A DNA stretch of 64,000 nucleotides from positions 1,178,001 through 1,242,000 of the forward strand of contig NZ_CP023068.1 in assembly GCF_002288525.1 (NCBI RefSeq). Direction: 5' to 3'. A program made the position numbers and the translations under genes. This document shows positions 17,957 through 27,179 of the stretch, piece after piece. The notes under the pieces are model-generated. The model did no database searches. It was not told where the DNA came from and saw only the letters and a list, made by a program, of their open reading frames with translations. Each line of letters begins with the position of its first letter. The first letter of the stretch is position 1. This DNA comes from Sinorhizobium sojae CCBAU 05684 (lineage in GTDB: Bacteria > Pseudomonadota > Alphaproteobacteria > Rhizobiales > Rhizobiaceae).

Positions 17957-18110
17957 CATGGATCAATCGTTTATTTTTTGATAATACAGAACCAATTAGT
18001 TCCCACAGTAGACTGCGAATGTGGGACAAAGGGATTTCGACGGCGGTCGACTGATTGTCCATGCGCCCGGGAGGCGAACAACTTCCCGCCGACGGCAATA
18101 TCATTAGATC
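17957..18110 (+). pseudogene. Relic of a nucleotidyltransferase-HEPN gene (internally deleted)
   Basis: By eye this stretch matches two separate parts of the locus at 37.8-38.2 kb. Positions about 17957-18017 match the promoter side (an ATTTTTTnATAAT tract and ACAGTAGACnGCGAAT). Then about 18018-18100 matches the internal segment starting ATGTGGGACAA and CGCCCGGGAGG. About 330 bases of the nucleotidyltransferase domain, including its catalytic motif, are missing in between. It cannot encode the protein. Confidence 0.7.
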
Positions 18111-18133
18111 CAACTACCCCGGGAAATCACGAT

Positions 18134-18276
18134 CTTGTCGAGAGAGCGAAGCATCTTCTGCGTGCCGGGAGCCTGAGCCGTTTGCAGGCGCCGTCGGCTT
18201 GTGGCTATGCCTCACAGAGCCACTTCACGAAGGCGTTCAAGACAGCAGTACTTTGGCGTGCCCACCTGCAACGTCC
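18134..18276 (+). pseudogene. Relic of an AraC-family DNA-binding domain
   Basis: One frame reads VERAKHLLRAGSLSR, then ACGYASQSHFTKAFKTAV, clearly the second helix-turn-helix of an AraC/XylS regulator. The segment is only about 47 codons long, the loop before the second helix is altered, and there is no ligand domain or start. It is a fragment. From its end to 18641 nothing recognisable is seen. Confidence 0.7.
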
Positions 18277-18641
18277 CCCGCACTATGTCGCGCGCCCGCA
18301 AGAAGAAAGGAAGCGGCCCGCCAGCGCGAGAGAAAACGCCGATCCCTGAACTCATGATCATTTTTGGGTTTTGCCACCGGGCATCGCTGCTCCTGACCAG
18401 CGCATTTTTCTATGGACGGAAGCACAGCCATTCGGCACACTTAATGTCGATTTCAGAAGATAGTTTGAGTGATTACCAGAAGAGATTTCAGTAAACCGAT
18501 CAGCCGCTGGAATGCCGTTCTAGGGTGGACGAGTTCGTATTGCTCGTCGACCTTAACAGGCGACAAGCGAACTTTCGGACTTTTATGTCGTCGGTGGCCA
18601 ATTCCGCTTCTTGGAGCCAGACGGTCATTCGAAGCCGGTCA
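18277..18641. other. Gene-free stretch
   Basis: No supported gene. Short frames lack family motifs and ribosome-binding sites. It is the 3' flank of the flavin oxidase gene. Confidence 0.5.
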
Positions 18642-20021
18642 TCACATCGGCCTGATATTCTGGTTGACGCAGAAGAAGTTGCTCGGGTCGTATTTTCCTT
18701 TCAAGGATACGAGGCGATCGTAGTTATCGCCATACGTTGCCTTTAAGCGACTGTCGTCCTCGTCATCCATCATGAAGTTCACGTAGCCGCCGCGATCCGA
18801 ATAAGGGTGGATCGCTTCCCAATAGCCCTTCGTCCAGCGGGTGATCTCGCCCGCCTTCTGCGGGTGGGCGTCGACGCCGGCAATGACCATCGACCACGTC
18901 GCGTTGCGCGTGTTCCAGGCTGTGTCGTTCCTGCCCACACGGTGCACTGCGCCATCGATTGGATAAAGATGCATGAGCGAGAGCGCACTTGGGAGTTTCC
19001 TCGCTTGCGCAATGTGGACCTCGATCGCCTCGTCTGTCAGTTCCTTGACGAAGTCGCCGCGCCAGTACCATTGCAAGCCTTTCGGAAAGAACGGATCGAA
19101 CATCGACTGCAATGCCGGAAACGGCATGACGCTCATCCAATTGAAGAGCGACGCCGGCGCCTTGCCAAGCAACTCGCCTATGACCGCCTCACCCGTTTCC
19201 GCGGGTCCATTGTAGCAAGCTATGATGGCGCATGCGTATTTTCCCTGGTGTTCGGCGGGAAACGGGTCGACCGGCGGAACGGTTTTCAACCCGACGAATG
19301 CGCCGAGTTCCTCGGGTGCCGTAGGCAGGAAATCCCGATAAGCACGCATGACGGTGGCGGCATCCTCGAGGTCCCAGAAAATCGGGCCGGCATAGACCAT
19401 GTCTGCCGGATGTGCCTGGAACAAAAAGCTCGTGACAACGCCGAAATTGCCGCCGCCGCCGCGAAGGCCCCAGTAGAGATCGGAGTTCTCGAATTTGCTT
19501 GCTGTGACAATGCTGCCGTCGGCCAGCACGACGTCGGCTTCGAGCAGACTGTCAATGGTGAGCCCGTATTTGCGGGTCAGGTAACCGGTGCCACCGCCCA
19601 ATGCAAGTCCGGCTATCCCCGTGGTGGAGACGATGCCGGCTGGCACCGCCAGCCCGTAAACATGCGTCGCGTGGTCAACGTCGCCCTGCGTGCAACCAGG
19701 CCCCGCACGGACAGTGCGGTTGGCCGGATCTACGCGCACGCCCTTCATCATCGCCATGTCGATCATCAGCCCGTCGTCGACGCTGCCAAGACCCGGACCG
19801 TTGTGACCACCTCCACGGATGGCGACGCGGAGACCGTTTTCACGTGCGAAATTGACTGCCGTGACAACATCGGCGACATCTGCGCACCGCGCGATCACCT
19901 GCGGATGTTTATCGATCATTCCGTTGTAGAGGCTCCGCACGTCGTCATAGTCGGAATCTGTTCGGCCGATAACTGGACCGCGCATGGTCGCGGCAAGGGC
20001 TTCGGTAGCTACGTCCTGCAT
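18642..20021 (-). CDS. FAD-linked oxidase, berberine-bridge type
   Basis: A 459-residue flavoprotein oxidase. Residues about 45-210 form the PCMH-type FAD domain with IRGGGHNGPGLGSVDDG, where the His is the expected covalent flavin attachment, and TGIAGLALGGGTGYLTRKYG. The second attachment cysteine of bicovalent members is absent, so single attachment is likely. The end, KYDPSNFFCVNQNI, is the BBE C-terminal signature. GGAGGAAAT lies before the ATG at 20021. Members oxidise sugars, alkaloids or secondary metabolites with oxygen; the substrate here is unknown. It is transcribed alone or after the cyclase gene, 448 bases upstream. Confidence 0.9.
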   Translation of the reverse strand: MQDVATEALAATMRGPVIGRTDSDYDDVRSLYNGMIDKHPQVIARCADVADVVTAVNFARENGLRVAIRGGGHNGPGLGSVDDGLMIDMAMMKGVRVDPANRTVRAGPGCTQGDVDHATHVYGLAVPAGIVSTTGIAGLALGGGTGYLTRKYGLTIDSLLEADVVLADGSIVTASKFENSDLYWGLRGGGGNFGVVTSFLFQAHPADMVYAGPIFWDLEDAATVMRAYRDFLPTAPEELGAFVGLKTVPPVDPFPAEHQGKYACAIIACYNGPAETGEAVIGELLGKAPASLFNWMSVMPFPALQSMFDPFFPKGLQWYWRGDFVKELTDEAIEVHIAQARKLPSALSLMHLYPIDGAVHRVGRNDTAWNTRNATWSMVIAGVDAHPQKAGEITRWTKGYWEAIHPYSDRGGYVNFMMDDEDDSRLKATYGDNYDRLVSLKGKYDPSNFFCVNQNIRPM

Positions 20022-20469
20022 GATTTCCTCCCTAAAGTGGCAGTTTTGTTCAAAATCATGATCAGCGCCGGAGCTTTTGCCTCGGCAGACACTGGGAGGC
20101 GACGCCAACGCGATCGTCGGAGTCAGCCAGTTCCGTCCGGAGGTTTTCGCGGCCAGGCCAGCCGTGAACCGCCCTAGAATACGCCTCCCGAAACCGGTTA
20201 TCTATGGGACGTTTCACACTGTCGTTAAATCAGCCCTCGCTATCTTGAGGCGGTGTTTGGCATCTCCTTTTTCACCACTCGCATCGCGGGTGCTTTGCCA
20301 ATGCACGGAGACTCATGCGACGGGGTTAAATGGTGTGACTTGATGGGCCGTTGAAACCAAAAGCGCGGGTTCGAGACGGCTCAGTTGCACCAGATGTTTG
20401 CGACAGAGTTTTGGTTCTCCGCGCGAATTCGCTGTGGAGGCTTGTCGAGTTCCGGCTGTCTTGCTGCTG
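20022..20469. other. Intergenic region before the flavin oxidase
   Basis: No supported gene. It should hold the oxidase promoter and the cyclase 3' end; no clear operator or hairpin was seen. Confidence 0.5.
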
Positions 20470-23400
20470 CTACGGTCGCAGTTCGCCAAGCAGCGTCCTG
20501 ACCCGCAGAAGGTCGGGCGTGTCAAATCCCTCAGTAAACTGGTCATAGATCGGCGCAAGCAGGTCAAGAGCTTTTCTGCGTCCGTCGATATGCTCGGCCC
20601 AAAAGCGGGCAAGCGCAGTGCTGGCCCGCAATTCAAGCATCTTCGCGCCCTGATCGATTGCGATCTCGATCGCTCGCTTGAAGGCCGCTTCGGCTTTCTC
20701 TCGAGAGTCGTCGGACGCGTCGAGCAACAGCAGTTCACCGCGTTCGCGTTCGAGGTCAGCATTGCACCAACTCTCCTGGGTTCTCTGCGCGATCTGGGCC
20801 GCTTCGGCGACAAGCTCGAGGCCGGCGGCGGCCTCCCGCTCCTTACGGTGAACGGCAGCAAGCAGACCTAAGTAGTGCGGCAACCGCAGCCCGGCCCCGG
20901 TTTCCGCGAATTCCTTCAGCGCTACGCGATAGGCGGCGACCCCCTCCTCGAATCGATCCTGTTCGGCGATCGCCCAAGCGCGCACCAGCGCGCTCCATGC
21001 ACCGTAATAGTCGAAGCGATATTCCAGGCACAGGCTGCCGGCCTCCTCCGCGATTCTGAGCGCTGCCTCCGGCTCGCCTCGGAACTGGTGCAGCATCGCC
21101 AAGTAATCGAGCGCGATCGCGATGCTGAAGGGGCGTGCGTCTTCCCGGGCGATCGCAAGCCCTTCGTCGGCGGTCCGCAACGCGCGGTCAGGATAGCCAA
21201 GATGCCAATCACAGTGGGCGATATATGCGCGGCAGAAGGTGCTCATATTGATGCCGTAGATTCCTGAGGGGTAGCGGCCGCGCTGGTCACAGACGTCCAT
21301 ACCTTGCTGCAACCAGTCACGGGCGGCCTGGAAGTCCCCGAGATGAAACGTCACTGCCCCGGCAAAATGAAATGCCTCGACGAGAAACGCCGGGTCGCCG
21401 ATCCGGCACGCAAGATCCACCGCTTCGTCGATAAGCTGCTTCGCCTCACGAAGGTTGGCGCGAACATGATAGACGTATCCGAGCCCTCTTATCGCGGTGA
21501 ATAGATCCGCGTCGCTGCTAAGCTCTCGGCTCAGGTGCTCGGCGCGTTGATAGACTGCGTCCGCCTCGCGTGATGCATACCCCTTCGTGGCCAGCAGCGG
21601 GGCGCCAAGAGCCACCTGCAGGGACAACTCCGATCGCGAGCGAGGCTCGCCGAAAGGAAGCGCCGCGAGGCTGGCGAGCCCCGACCGCAGATGCGCGATT
21701 GCTTCCACGTTGGCAGAGCGGCCAGCCGCAAGTCGGCCCGCTCGCAGCCAGTACCCGACTGCTTTTTCGAAGAGCCCCGCCTCGTCGAAGTGACGGGCGA
21801 CCAGCTCGGGTCGACTCTCTATCGTCTGGGGAAATTCTCTCTCCAGCGCGGTGGCGAGCCTCGCATGCAACTCGTGGCGACGCGTTCGCAGCAGGCTCTG
21901 ATAGGCAGCGTCACGCACCAGCGCATGCTTGAAGATGTAGGTGGCCGCTGGAGGAATGCCGCGGCGGAAGACAAGCTCGGCCGCGACCAGACGATCCAGC
22001 GCCGCCACGAGGTCGGCCTCCGGCAGCAAAACAACGGCGGCAAGCAGCTCGTGGTCAAATTCGCGGCCAATGCAGGCGCCGATCTGTGCGACCTCCTTCA
22101 CCGGAGCCAGCCGATCGAGGCGTGCCACCAGCGAGTCATGCAGCGTCGCGGGTATTGCCAGCGGCGGAAGCGCCCCATCGAGAACGTAGCGGTCACCGGC
22201 ATCCCTAAGCAGTCCGGATTCAAGCACCGCCTTGGTCAGCTCCTCGGCGAAGAGCGGCACGCCCTCCGTCCGCGCCAGAATCTGTTCGAGCACGTCCGCG
22301 GGCAGCGCCTTGCCGCCGGTAACCCGCTCGACCAGTGACCGGGCCTGAGCCTGCGCCAGGCGGTTCAGCGTGAGCAGGGTGACATGCGGAAAGCCGATCC
22401 AGGGCGGCGGCAGCTCCGGCCGGAACGTCGCGACCAGGAGCACCGGCAGCTGCTGAAGGCGCTCGACCATCTGATCGAAGAGCTCGCGCGAAGTCGGATC
22501 GAGCCAGTGCACGTCTTCGAGCACCACAAGCACTGGGCCGCGCACCGCCAGCGCATCGAGCTGTGCGAGAAATGCCCTGAAGAGAAGCCCTTTCTTCTGC
22601 AGCGACGACATGGCGGTAAGCGGGTGCCGCGACTCGGCCGGAATGCCTAGCAGGTCGGCAAAGAGCGCCACTGCATTGGGGCTCGCCGCTGTTTCCTGCA
22701 GCAGAGATTCCAGCTTGTCGAGGCGGGTCTCCCAGGAGTCATCCGGCGCAAAACTCGCAGCCCGCTCGAGCTGCGTGACGAAGGGAAAGAGCGAGCTGTT
22801 GGCGTGATGCGGTGAGCAAGCGTAGGTGAGCGAAGCCATCAACTCTCCCTGAAGCCGTTCGCGCAGCGCAAGAACCAACCGCGACTTGCCGATGCCGGGC
22901 TCGCCTGCAATGAGGGCAACTTGCCCGCTCCCCTGTTTTACTTGCCGCCAGCGCGACAATACGAGGCCGAGCTCCTCGTTGCGGCCAACGAGGGGTGTGA
23001 GATGTGCGCCGTGCAGCGCTTCAAACCGGGTTTCGGCTTTTCCCTCACCGATCACCCGCCAGGCCAGAACCGGCTCGGCAAAACCCTTGAGCGACGACGG
23101 GGCGAGCATTGAGAGCTCGAACAGCTCGCCGACAAGTCGTCTCGTGGCGTCGGCGATGACCACCGCGCTGGGCTCGGCAAGCCCCTGCAGCCGAGCTGCG
23201 AGATTGGGCGTCTCGCCCGCTATCGCACGCTCCTGCGCCTCACCCACGCCTATAAGGTCGCCGACCACCACCAGCCCCGTGGCGATGCCAACGCGCGCAT
23301 TGAGGCGCTCGCCGGCCGCCGTCAGTTCTGACACGCCTTCGACCAGAGCGAGCCCCGCGCGTACTGCCCGTTCAGCGTCGTCCTCATGGGCTTTTGGGTA

Positions 23401-23808
23401 TCCGAAGTAGACAAGTACGCCATCGCCCAAGTATTTGGCGACAAAGCCACCATAGCTCCCAGCTACATCGCCGACGCGCGTGTGATAGGATCGCAGCAGT
23501 TCCTGCAGGTCCTCGGGGTCCAGTCGCGCGGAGAGCGCCGTCGAGCCCACGAGGTCACAGAACATTACAGTGAGGTGTCGTCGCTCGGCCCCGGGCGGAA
23601 CCTGCAGATCTGCTGCCTCCGGCAGCCGGGACGCGAGCTCGCCAATCGCGTCAAGGATCTTACGCCGGTGGCCGACCGCCGAAACACCGATCTCCCTCAG
23701 GTCGTCGGCCGTCAAGTGGGGCAGGACGTCGAGGTCGACCCCGTTGTCGCGAAACGCCTGCTCGTAGGACTGCAGACCGAGGTCGCGCAGCCATTGCCCA
23801 ATGTCCAA
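20470..23808 (-). CDS. SAM-domain / class III nucleotide cyclase / AAA ATPase / TPR signalling protein
   Basis: A 1112-residue multidomain protein. Residues 1-62 form a SAM domain (WLRDLGLQSYEQAF). Residues about 78-260 are a class III adenylate/guanylate cyclase with both metal aspartates, Asp85 in FCDLVGST and Asp129 in YLGDGVLVYFG, and the catalytic Asn-Arg pair in ETPNLAARLQG, so it should be active. Residues about 275-500 are an AAA-type ATPase with Walker A GEPGIGKSR and VLEDVHWLD as Walker B. The remaining 450 residues are TPR-like helical repeats. The start is a TTG with GGAGG four bases before it, which matches the SAM start. It probably makes cAMP under control of partner binding. 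The large antisense frames are shadows. Confidence 0.9.
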   Translation of the reverse strand: MDIGQWLRDLGLQSYEQAFRDNGVDLDVLPHLTADDLREIGVSAVGHRRKILDAIGELASRLPEAADLQVPPGAERRHLTVMFCDLVGSTALSARLDPEDLQELLRSYHTRVGDVAGSYGGFVAKYLGDGVLVYFGYPKAHEDDAERAVRAGLALVEGVSELTAAGERLNARVGIATGLVVVGDLIGVGEAQERAIAGETPNLAARLQGLAEPSAVVIADATRRLVGELFELSMLAPSSLKGFAEPVLAWRVIGEGKAETRFEALHGAHLTPLVGRNEELGLVLSRWRQVKQGSGQVALIAGEPGIGKSRLVLALRERLQGELMASLTYACSPHHANSSLFPFVTQLERAASFAPDDSWETRLDKLESLLQETAASPNAVALFADLLGIPAESRHPLTAMSSLQKKGLLFRAFLAQLDALAVRGPVLVVLEDVHWLDPTSRELFDQMVERLQQLPVLLVATFRPELPPPWIGFPHVTLLTLNRLAQAQARSLVERVTGGKALPADVLEQILARTEGVPLFAEELTKAVLESGLLRDAGDRYVLDGALPPLAIPATLHDSLVARLDRLAPVKEVAQIGACIGREFDHELLAAVVLLPEADLVAALDRLVAAELVFRRGIPPAATYIFKHALVRDAAYQSLLRTRRHELHARLATALEREFPQTIESRPELVARHFDEAGLFEKAVGYWLRAGRLAAGRSANVEAIAHLRSGLASLAALPFGEPRSRSELSLQVALGAPLLATKGYASREADAVYQRAEHLSRELSSDADLFTAIRGLGYVYHVRANLREAKQLIDEAVDLACRIGDPAFLVEAFHFAGAVTFHLGDFQAARDWLQQGMDVCDQRGRYPSGIYGINMSTFCRAYIAHCDWHLGYPDRALRTADEGLAIAREDARPFSIAIALDYLAMLHQFRGEPEAALRIAEEAGSLCLEYRFDYYGAWSALVRAWAIAEQDRFEEGVAAYRVALKEFAETGAGLRLPHYLGLLAAVHRKEREAAAGLELVAEAAQIAQRTQESWCNADLERERGELLLLDASDDSREKAEAAFKRAIEIAIDQGAKMLELRASTALARFWAEHIDGRRKALDLLAPIYDQFTEGFDTPDLLRVRTLLGELRP

Positions 23809-23880
23809 GTCACCTCCGTGCGGGCTCCGCTCGCTTATTCGAACGCCTTCCCGCTGCCTTGGGGCTCCGTGCCTTCGCTA

Positions 23881-23940
23881 GGGCGTTCTGGTTCAGCCGG
23901 AACGCGTTGTCCGGGTCGATTCGGTTTTCATCGCCGCTGG
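23881..23940 (-). pseudogene. Relic of a berberine-bridge oxidase C-terminus
   Basis: On the minus strand these bases read SGDENRIDPDNAFRLNQN, the terminal signature of BBE-domain flavin oxidases, with no gene before it. It is a fragment of a second oxidase like that at 18.6-20 kb, left between the hydrolase and cyclase genes. Confidence 0.6.
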
Positions 23941-23976
23941 CCGCTTCGATGCAAAGCTCGCCTGGAACGAGCTTCG

Positions 23977-24954
23977 TTAGCTGTCCCAGACCCAGTGTAC
24001 GGGCAGCCACCGGAAACCGTTACCCTCCTTCACCACGTGTCCGATGCCAGGGAATGGATAATGATAGCCGGCAACAAGCAGTCGGTCATGGGCAGCGCGA
24101 TCCAATAAGGCCCGACGTGTCTTCGCGCCCTTTTCACGGTCATGATCCCATATGATCTCCCATTCCGGCCGGTCGAAGGCGATATGGATGCTGGGGACGG
24201 CATCGCCGGTGATCAGCAGCTGCTCGTCTCCGGAGCCTACCAACAACGATATATGGCCCTGTGTATGCCCTGAGGTGTCTAGTGCCGCGATGCCGGTGGC
24301 AACATCGGCTCCGCTCTTGATCGGGCGCAAACGGTCGCCAAGCGAGGCAAGTACCTTTTGCAGTTGAGGCACGCCCGGAACCGCCCATTCCGGAAGCTTC
24401 GAAGCTGCGTCCGGAGAATTCCATAAATCCAGTTCGGTCTCCGAGAGAACGACTTCGGCGTTTGGGAACTGCTTGGTCGCCGCGGCGTTCAGACCGCCCA
24501 CGTGGTCAACATGACAATGGGTAAGGACAATCGTGTCGATCGCCTCGGGTGTGACGCCAGCCTCGTCAAGTGATTTGGCCAGCCGCCCGGCGGTAGGTGC
24601 CCAATTCAGGTTGGGACCCATGCCTGTGTCGACCAGTATCCGCTTCTCCCCCGTCTCGATCAATAGAGGATTGGCCTGAAGCGGGAACGCGTCCGCCGTC
24701 ATGTAGTGGGCGTCGAAGTACGCTTTTCTTTCGCCCGCTTCGGCATTCGTTGCAATGCTGTCCATGGGGAGGAAAAACATCCCGTCACATAGCGGGGCAA
24801 TGTGGAAGTCACCGAGGCGGAAGCGATAGAAACCCGGTGCTTCCACAGAAGCGCCGGTATCGGCGGCTGTCGCATCGGTGGACCTGCCAGAAGCCGTGGC
24901 GACAGCGCCAGCGGCGGCTGCTTTCAGGAAACTTCGCCGATCGATGACTGACAT
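23977..24954 (-). CDS. Tat-exported metallo-beta-lactamase-fold hydrolase
   Basis: A 325-residue MBL-fold hydrolase. The N-terminus DRRSFLKAAAAGAVA is a twin-arginine signal, so the folded enzyme should act in the periplasm. The metal motif THCHVDHVGG (HxHxDH) is intact, with further ligands in DTSGHTQGHISL, LLITGDAVPS and AGYHYPFPGIG. This pattern is close to YtnP/AHL-lactonase-like and related hydrolases. GGAGA lies 10 bases before the ATG. A quorum-quenching role is possible because a TraR-like gene lies 7 kb away, but that is only a suggestion; lactone or ester substrates of other kinds are equally possible. Confidence 0.88.
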   Translation of the reverse strand: MSVIDRRSFLKAAAAGAVATASGRSTDATAADTGASVEAPGFYRFRLGDFHIAPLCDGMFFLPMDSIATNAEAGERKAYFDAHYMTADAFPLQANPLLIETGEKRILVDTGMGPNLNWAPTAGRLAKSLDEAGVTPEAIDTIVLTHCHVDHVGGLNAAATKQFPNAEVVLSETELDLWNSPDAASKLPEWAVPGVPQLQKVLASLGDRLRPIKSGADVATGIAALDTSGHTQGHISLLVGSGDEQLLITGDAVPSIHIAFDRPEWEIIWDHDREKGAKTRRALLDRAAHDRLLVAGYHYPFPGIGHVVKEGNGFRWLPVHWVWDS

Positions 24955-25039
24955 GAAGGGGTCTCCTCTACCGAGATGCCCCGAACCCCACAGAAATTTA
25001 GACGAAACTTATATTACCACTCGACAGTCATCGAGGCGA

Positions 25040-25180
25040 TCTCCATGTTTCGAAAGGGTATAGATCCGGTCGGTCGAAACCTCGAAACGGCGTGCAACTT
25101 CGGAAACCACGGCGCCTGGTGCGAAAGTCTCCGCCACTATCTGCGCGCGATCTTCCAACGACCATCTTGATGGTCGATCA
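25040..25180 (-). mobile_element. Relic of IS66-family orfA (tnpA)
   Basis: The minus strand reads RWSLEDRAQIVAETFAPGAV then VSEVARRFEVSTDRIYTL, the helix-turn-helix start of IS66 TnpA. It stops after about 45 codons and there is no tnpB or tnpC. Confidence 0.7.
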
Positions 25181-25224
25181 TGATCGCATCAATTGCTAGG
25201 GGAGTATGCGTCTCAACGCTGCAA

Positions 25225-25437
25225 CTATTGGCATCAATCGCAACAGCACCGCTTTACAGCTTGGTACAACATTCTGAACGAGGCCTACGTAAAGGCGCGC
25301 TACTCAATGCACTTCGAGATCACTGAGAAGGCGCTGGGTTGGCTTAGAGCGGACGGAACAGCTGCACCGCCTTGTTGAGGCGATCTGCAAGGAGCGGCTG
25401 ACCGAACTTGAGCGCGAAGCTGATGGGCCTGGATAAA
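25225..25437 (+). pseudogene. Relic of the HEPN half of a nucleotidyltransferase-HEPN gene
   Basis: This closely matches the 3' part of the locus at 38560-38760 at DNA level (shared segments such as GAGATnACTGAGnAnGCGCTG). In protein it gives FTAWYNILNEAYVKARYS and HFEITEKALGWL, then shifts frame (ERTEQLHRLVEAI, ERLTELEREA). The nucleotidyltransferase half and the HEPN catalytic region are absent. It abuts the IS66 relic, which suggests insertion and decay. Confidence 0.8.
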
Positions 25438-25813
25438 GCCTTCCTATTTCGAATTCCCGTACGATGTCTTCATTTACTCGACGCCCCTGCGGTACTGCCG
25501 AAGGCGACCGCGACCGTGGATGTGCTTTTGGAGTGCACCACGGTCGTCTTCGATTGACTCGTCACCTCTCGCATCCACTCGTGCCAGATGGCAACGAGCA
25601 GTGCTATTAGGACGTAAGGACGGGGCCGACGAAAGGGCCGAGAAAGCCCGTGGTCGTGACGTCGCCGAGACCGGTCGGCTTATATTACAACAAATAGCGT
25701 TCGGCGCAGAAAGGTTCCGTGGCGTGTCCTGGGGACTGGCCATGCGACTGCCGCTACGACGGAGCGTGGCATCGCTCAGAACGGCAAGGCCATCTTGCCC
25801 TTACTCCCGTTCC
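25438..25813. other. Gene-free stretch
   Basis: An 89-codon minus-strand frame (25474-25743) lacks family motifs and a ribosome-binding site. Nothing else is supported. Confidence 0.45.
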
Positions 25814-26902
25814 CTAAAACGGCATGGTGATATCTTCACCGATCTGGATGGACCCGTGCCTGAGACTGTCCCTTAGACGGTCCCTGCCCTCTTCCGACAA
25901 CATACCAGCCCCTGCCCAGATTCCCTCTTGCCAGTGCGGGCCACGCTCCCACGCCTCGTTGTACACGAGGGCCAGGTCCGACGCCCTTCTCGTCTGTTGC
26001 AGGGCTTCGAACAAAAGTTCGGCCTGCCGGATATCCTTGTCCCGCTTCACGGCCCCCTGCCCGTCCGTATGGCGACGGCTGGCGACGATGAGCTTATGGA
26101 CAGCATACCGCTCAGGGGCTGGGACGGTCACAGGGACACCAGACTTATGGAGCAGCATTGTCCTCACAGGATCCCGGATCAGGAAGTCGAGGAAGCGCAG
26201 CGGGTCAGCGCTCGCACCGCCCAGCGCCGGCATCTTCGCGGGCTGGTCGAGGTAGTCGTCCGATCCGCGGTTCGATGTCAGGAACTCGACCCGGTAGCCG
26301 GAGCCGTTGACGAAGGCAGACGAAGCCGCCGCGCCCGATCGATGAGGAACCGGCCGGAAGGTCGGATCGACGCTCTGCAACAACTCAAGGATTGGCGGCA
26401 GGGTGTCTTCGACTTCGTGGCTGATGGAGTAGTCCTGAGCGAAGTCCGCATCGCCGGTCATGAGCGCTGCCGATGGCAGGCGCACGCCGAGGATACCGGC
26501 ATAGGTCTGGAAGGCAACCGTTCCGACGAGAACGCCTCGCAGCCGAAACAGGCCTCCCGCCGCCAGCGCCTCCACGATGTCCCCGGACATGGCATCCGGC
26601 GCGACCATCCCGCCCTCGCGAGTGAGGGTGGAGACCATGCGCCGGCGTGCGCGGAGATCGTCCTTTTCCCGCTTATGCGTTTCGACTCGCTGCGCGATCT
26701 CTTGATCATCCGCAGGACCGACATATCGGCGCATCTTTCCTCCCTTGCCGTCGGGGATGTCAAAATACCAGTAGCGGCGATCCTTCACGGTCACAGGAGT
26801 GAACCGACCCTCCGGAGGGAAGTCGGCCGTCCATGCGGCGTCGAGCGAGCGCTGGCCTAGCTCGGCGAGCATGGTCTGATACATGAGGTCGATCTGCTTC
26901 AT
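25814..26902 (-). CDS. Nucleotidyltransferase-fold protein (GSU2403 / NTP_transf_8-like)
   Basis: A 362-residue protein. The middle part, LVGTVAFQTYAGILGVRLP followed by TGDADFAQDYSIS, is the nucleotidyltransferase signature (Gly-x-x-A...D-x-D) of the GSU2403 family. The C-terminal part has RYAVHKLIVASRR, the Lys/Arg segment typical of these and AbiEii-like proteins. The ATG at 26902 has GGAG upstream; the frame is open 201 bases further, but that would read through a palindrome that looks like an operator. Relatives occur on plasmids and islands, some in toxin-antitoxin or phage-defence settings. No partner gene is adjacent. The fold is fairly sure; the function is not known. Confidence 0.75.
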   Translation of the reverse strand: MKQIDLMYQTMLAELGQRSLDAAWTADFPPEGRFTPVTVKDRRYWYFDIPDGKGGKMRRYVGPADDQEIAQRVETHKREKDDLRARRRMVSTLTREGGMVAPDAMSGDIVEALAAGGLFRLRGVLVGTVAFQTYAGILGVRLPSAALMTGDADFAQDYSISHEVEDTLPPILELLQSVDPTFRPVPHRSGAAASSAFVNGSGYRVEFLTSNRGSDDYLDQPAKMPALGGASADPLRFLDFLIRDPVRTMLLHKSGVPVTVPAPERYAVHKLIVASRRHTDGQGAVKRDKDIRQAELLFEALQQTRRASDLALVYNEAWERGPHWQEGIWAGAGMLSEEGRDRLRDSLRHGSIQIGEDITMPF

Positions 26903-26960
26903 TGGCACCACTCCATGGTTTCGGAGGTCTCGCGCTGCGCGATTCTGCGCACGCTCAAGA

Positions 26961-26989
26961 GTTATACCCTTTTTGTGAAAAGGTATAAC
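26961..26989. promoter_or_regulatory. Palindrome GTTATACC-N13-GGTATAAC upstream of the nucleotidyltransferase gene
   Basis: Perfect 8-base arms flank a 13-base centre that is itself nearly symmetric (CTTTTTGTGAAAA). It lies 59 bases before the ATG of the nucleotidyltransferase-fold gene, where an operator or an overlapping -10 element (TATACC/TATAAC) would be expected. Confidence 0.5.
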
Positions 26990-27179
26990 CGGCGAGGCAG
27001 TAGGGCGCAAGAGAGCCGGGTCGTGCGGACTATCGGAGGATGCTCGCCGCCGGGACAAGTGGTGCCGGTGGATGCATTGCAGCTTTTCGATAATATGGTG
27101 CATTTCCCCCAGACATGGTGATGGCGTATCTCCCTGAGTTTTTCAGGGTACTCGCGCTTAGCGCTTATGAACCGCGCCG

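Noticed and set aside
18807-20177. A 456-codon plus-strand open frame
   Set aside because: It is antisense to the flavin oxidase, has no family motifs and follows the third-position GC bias of the real gene.
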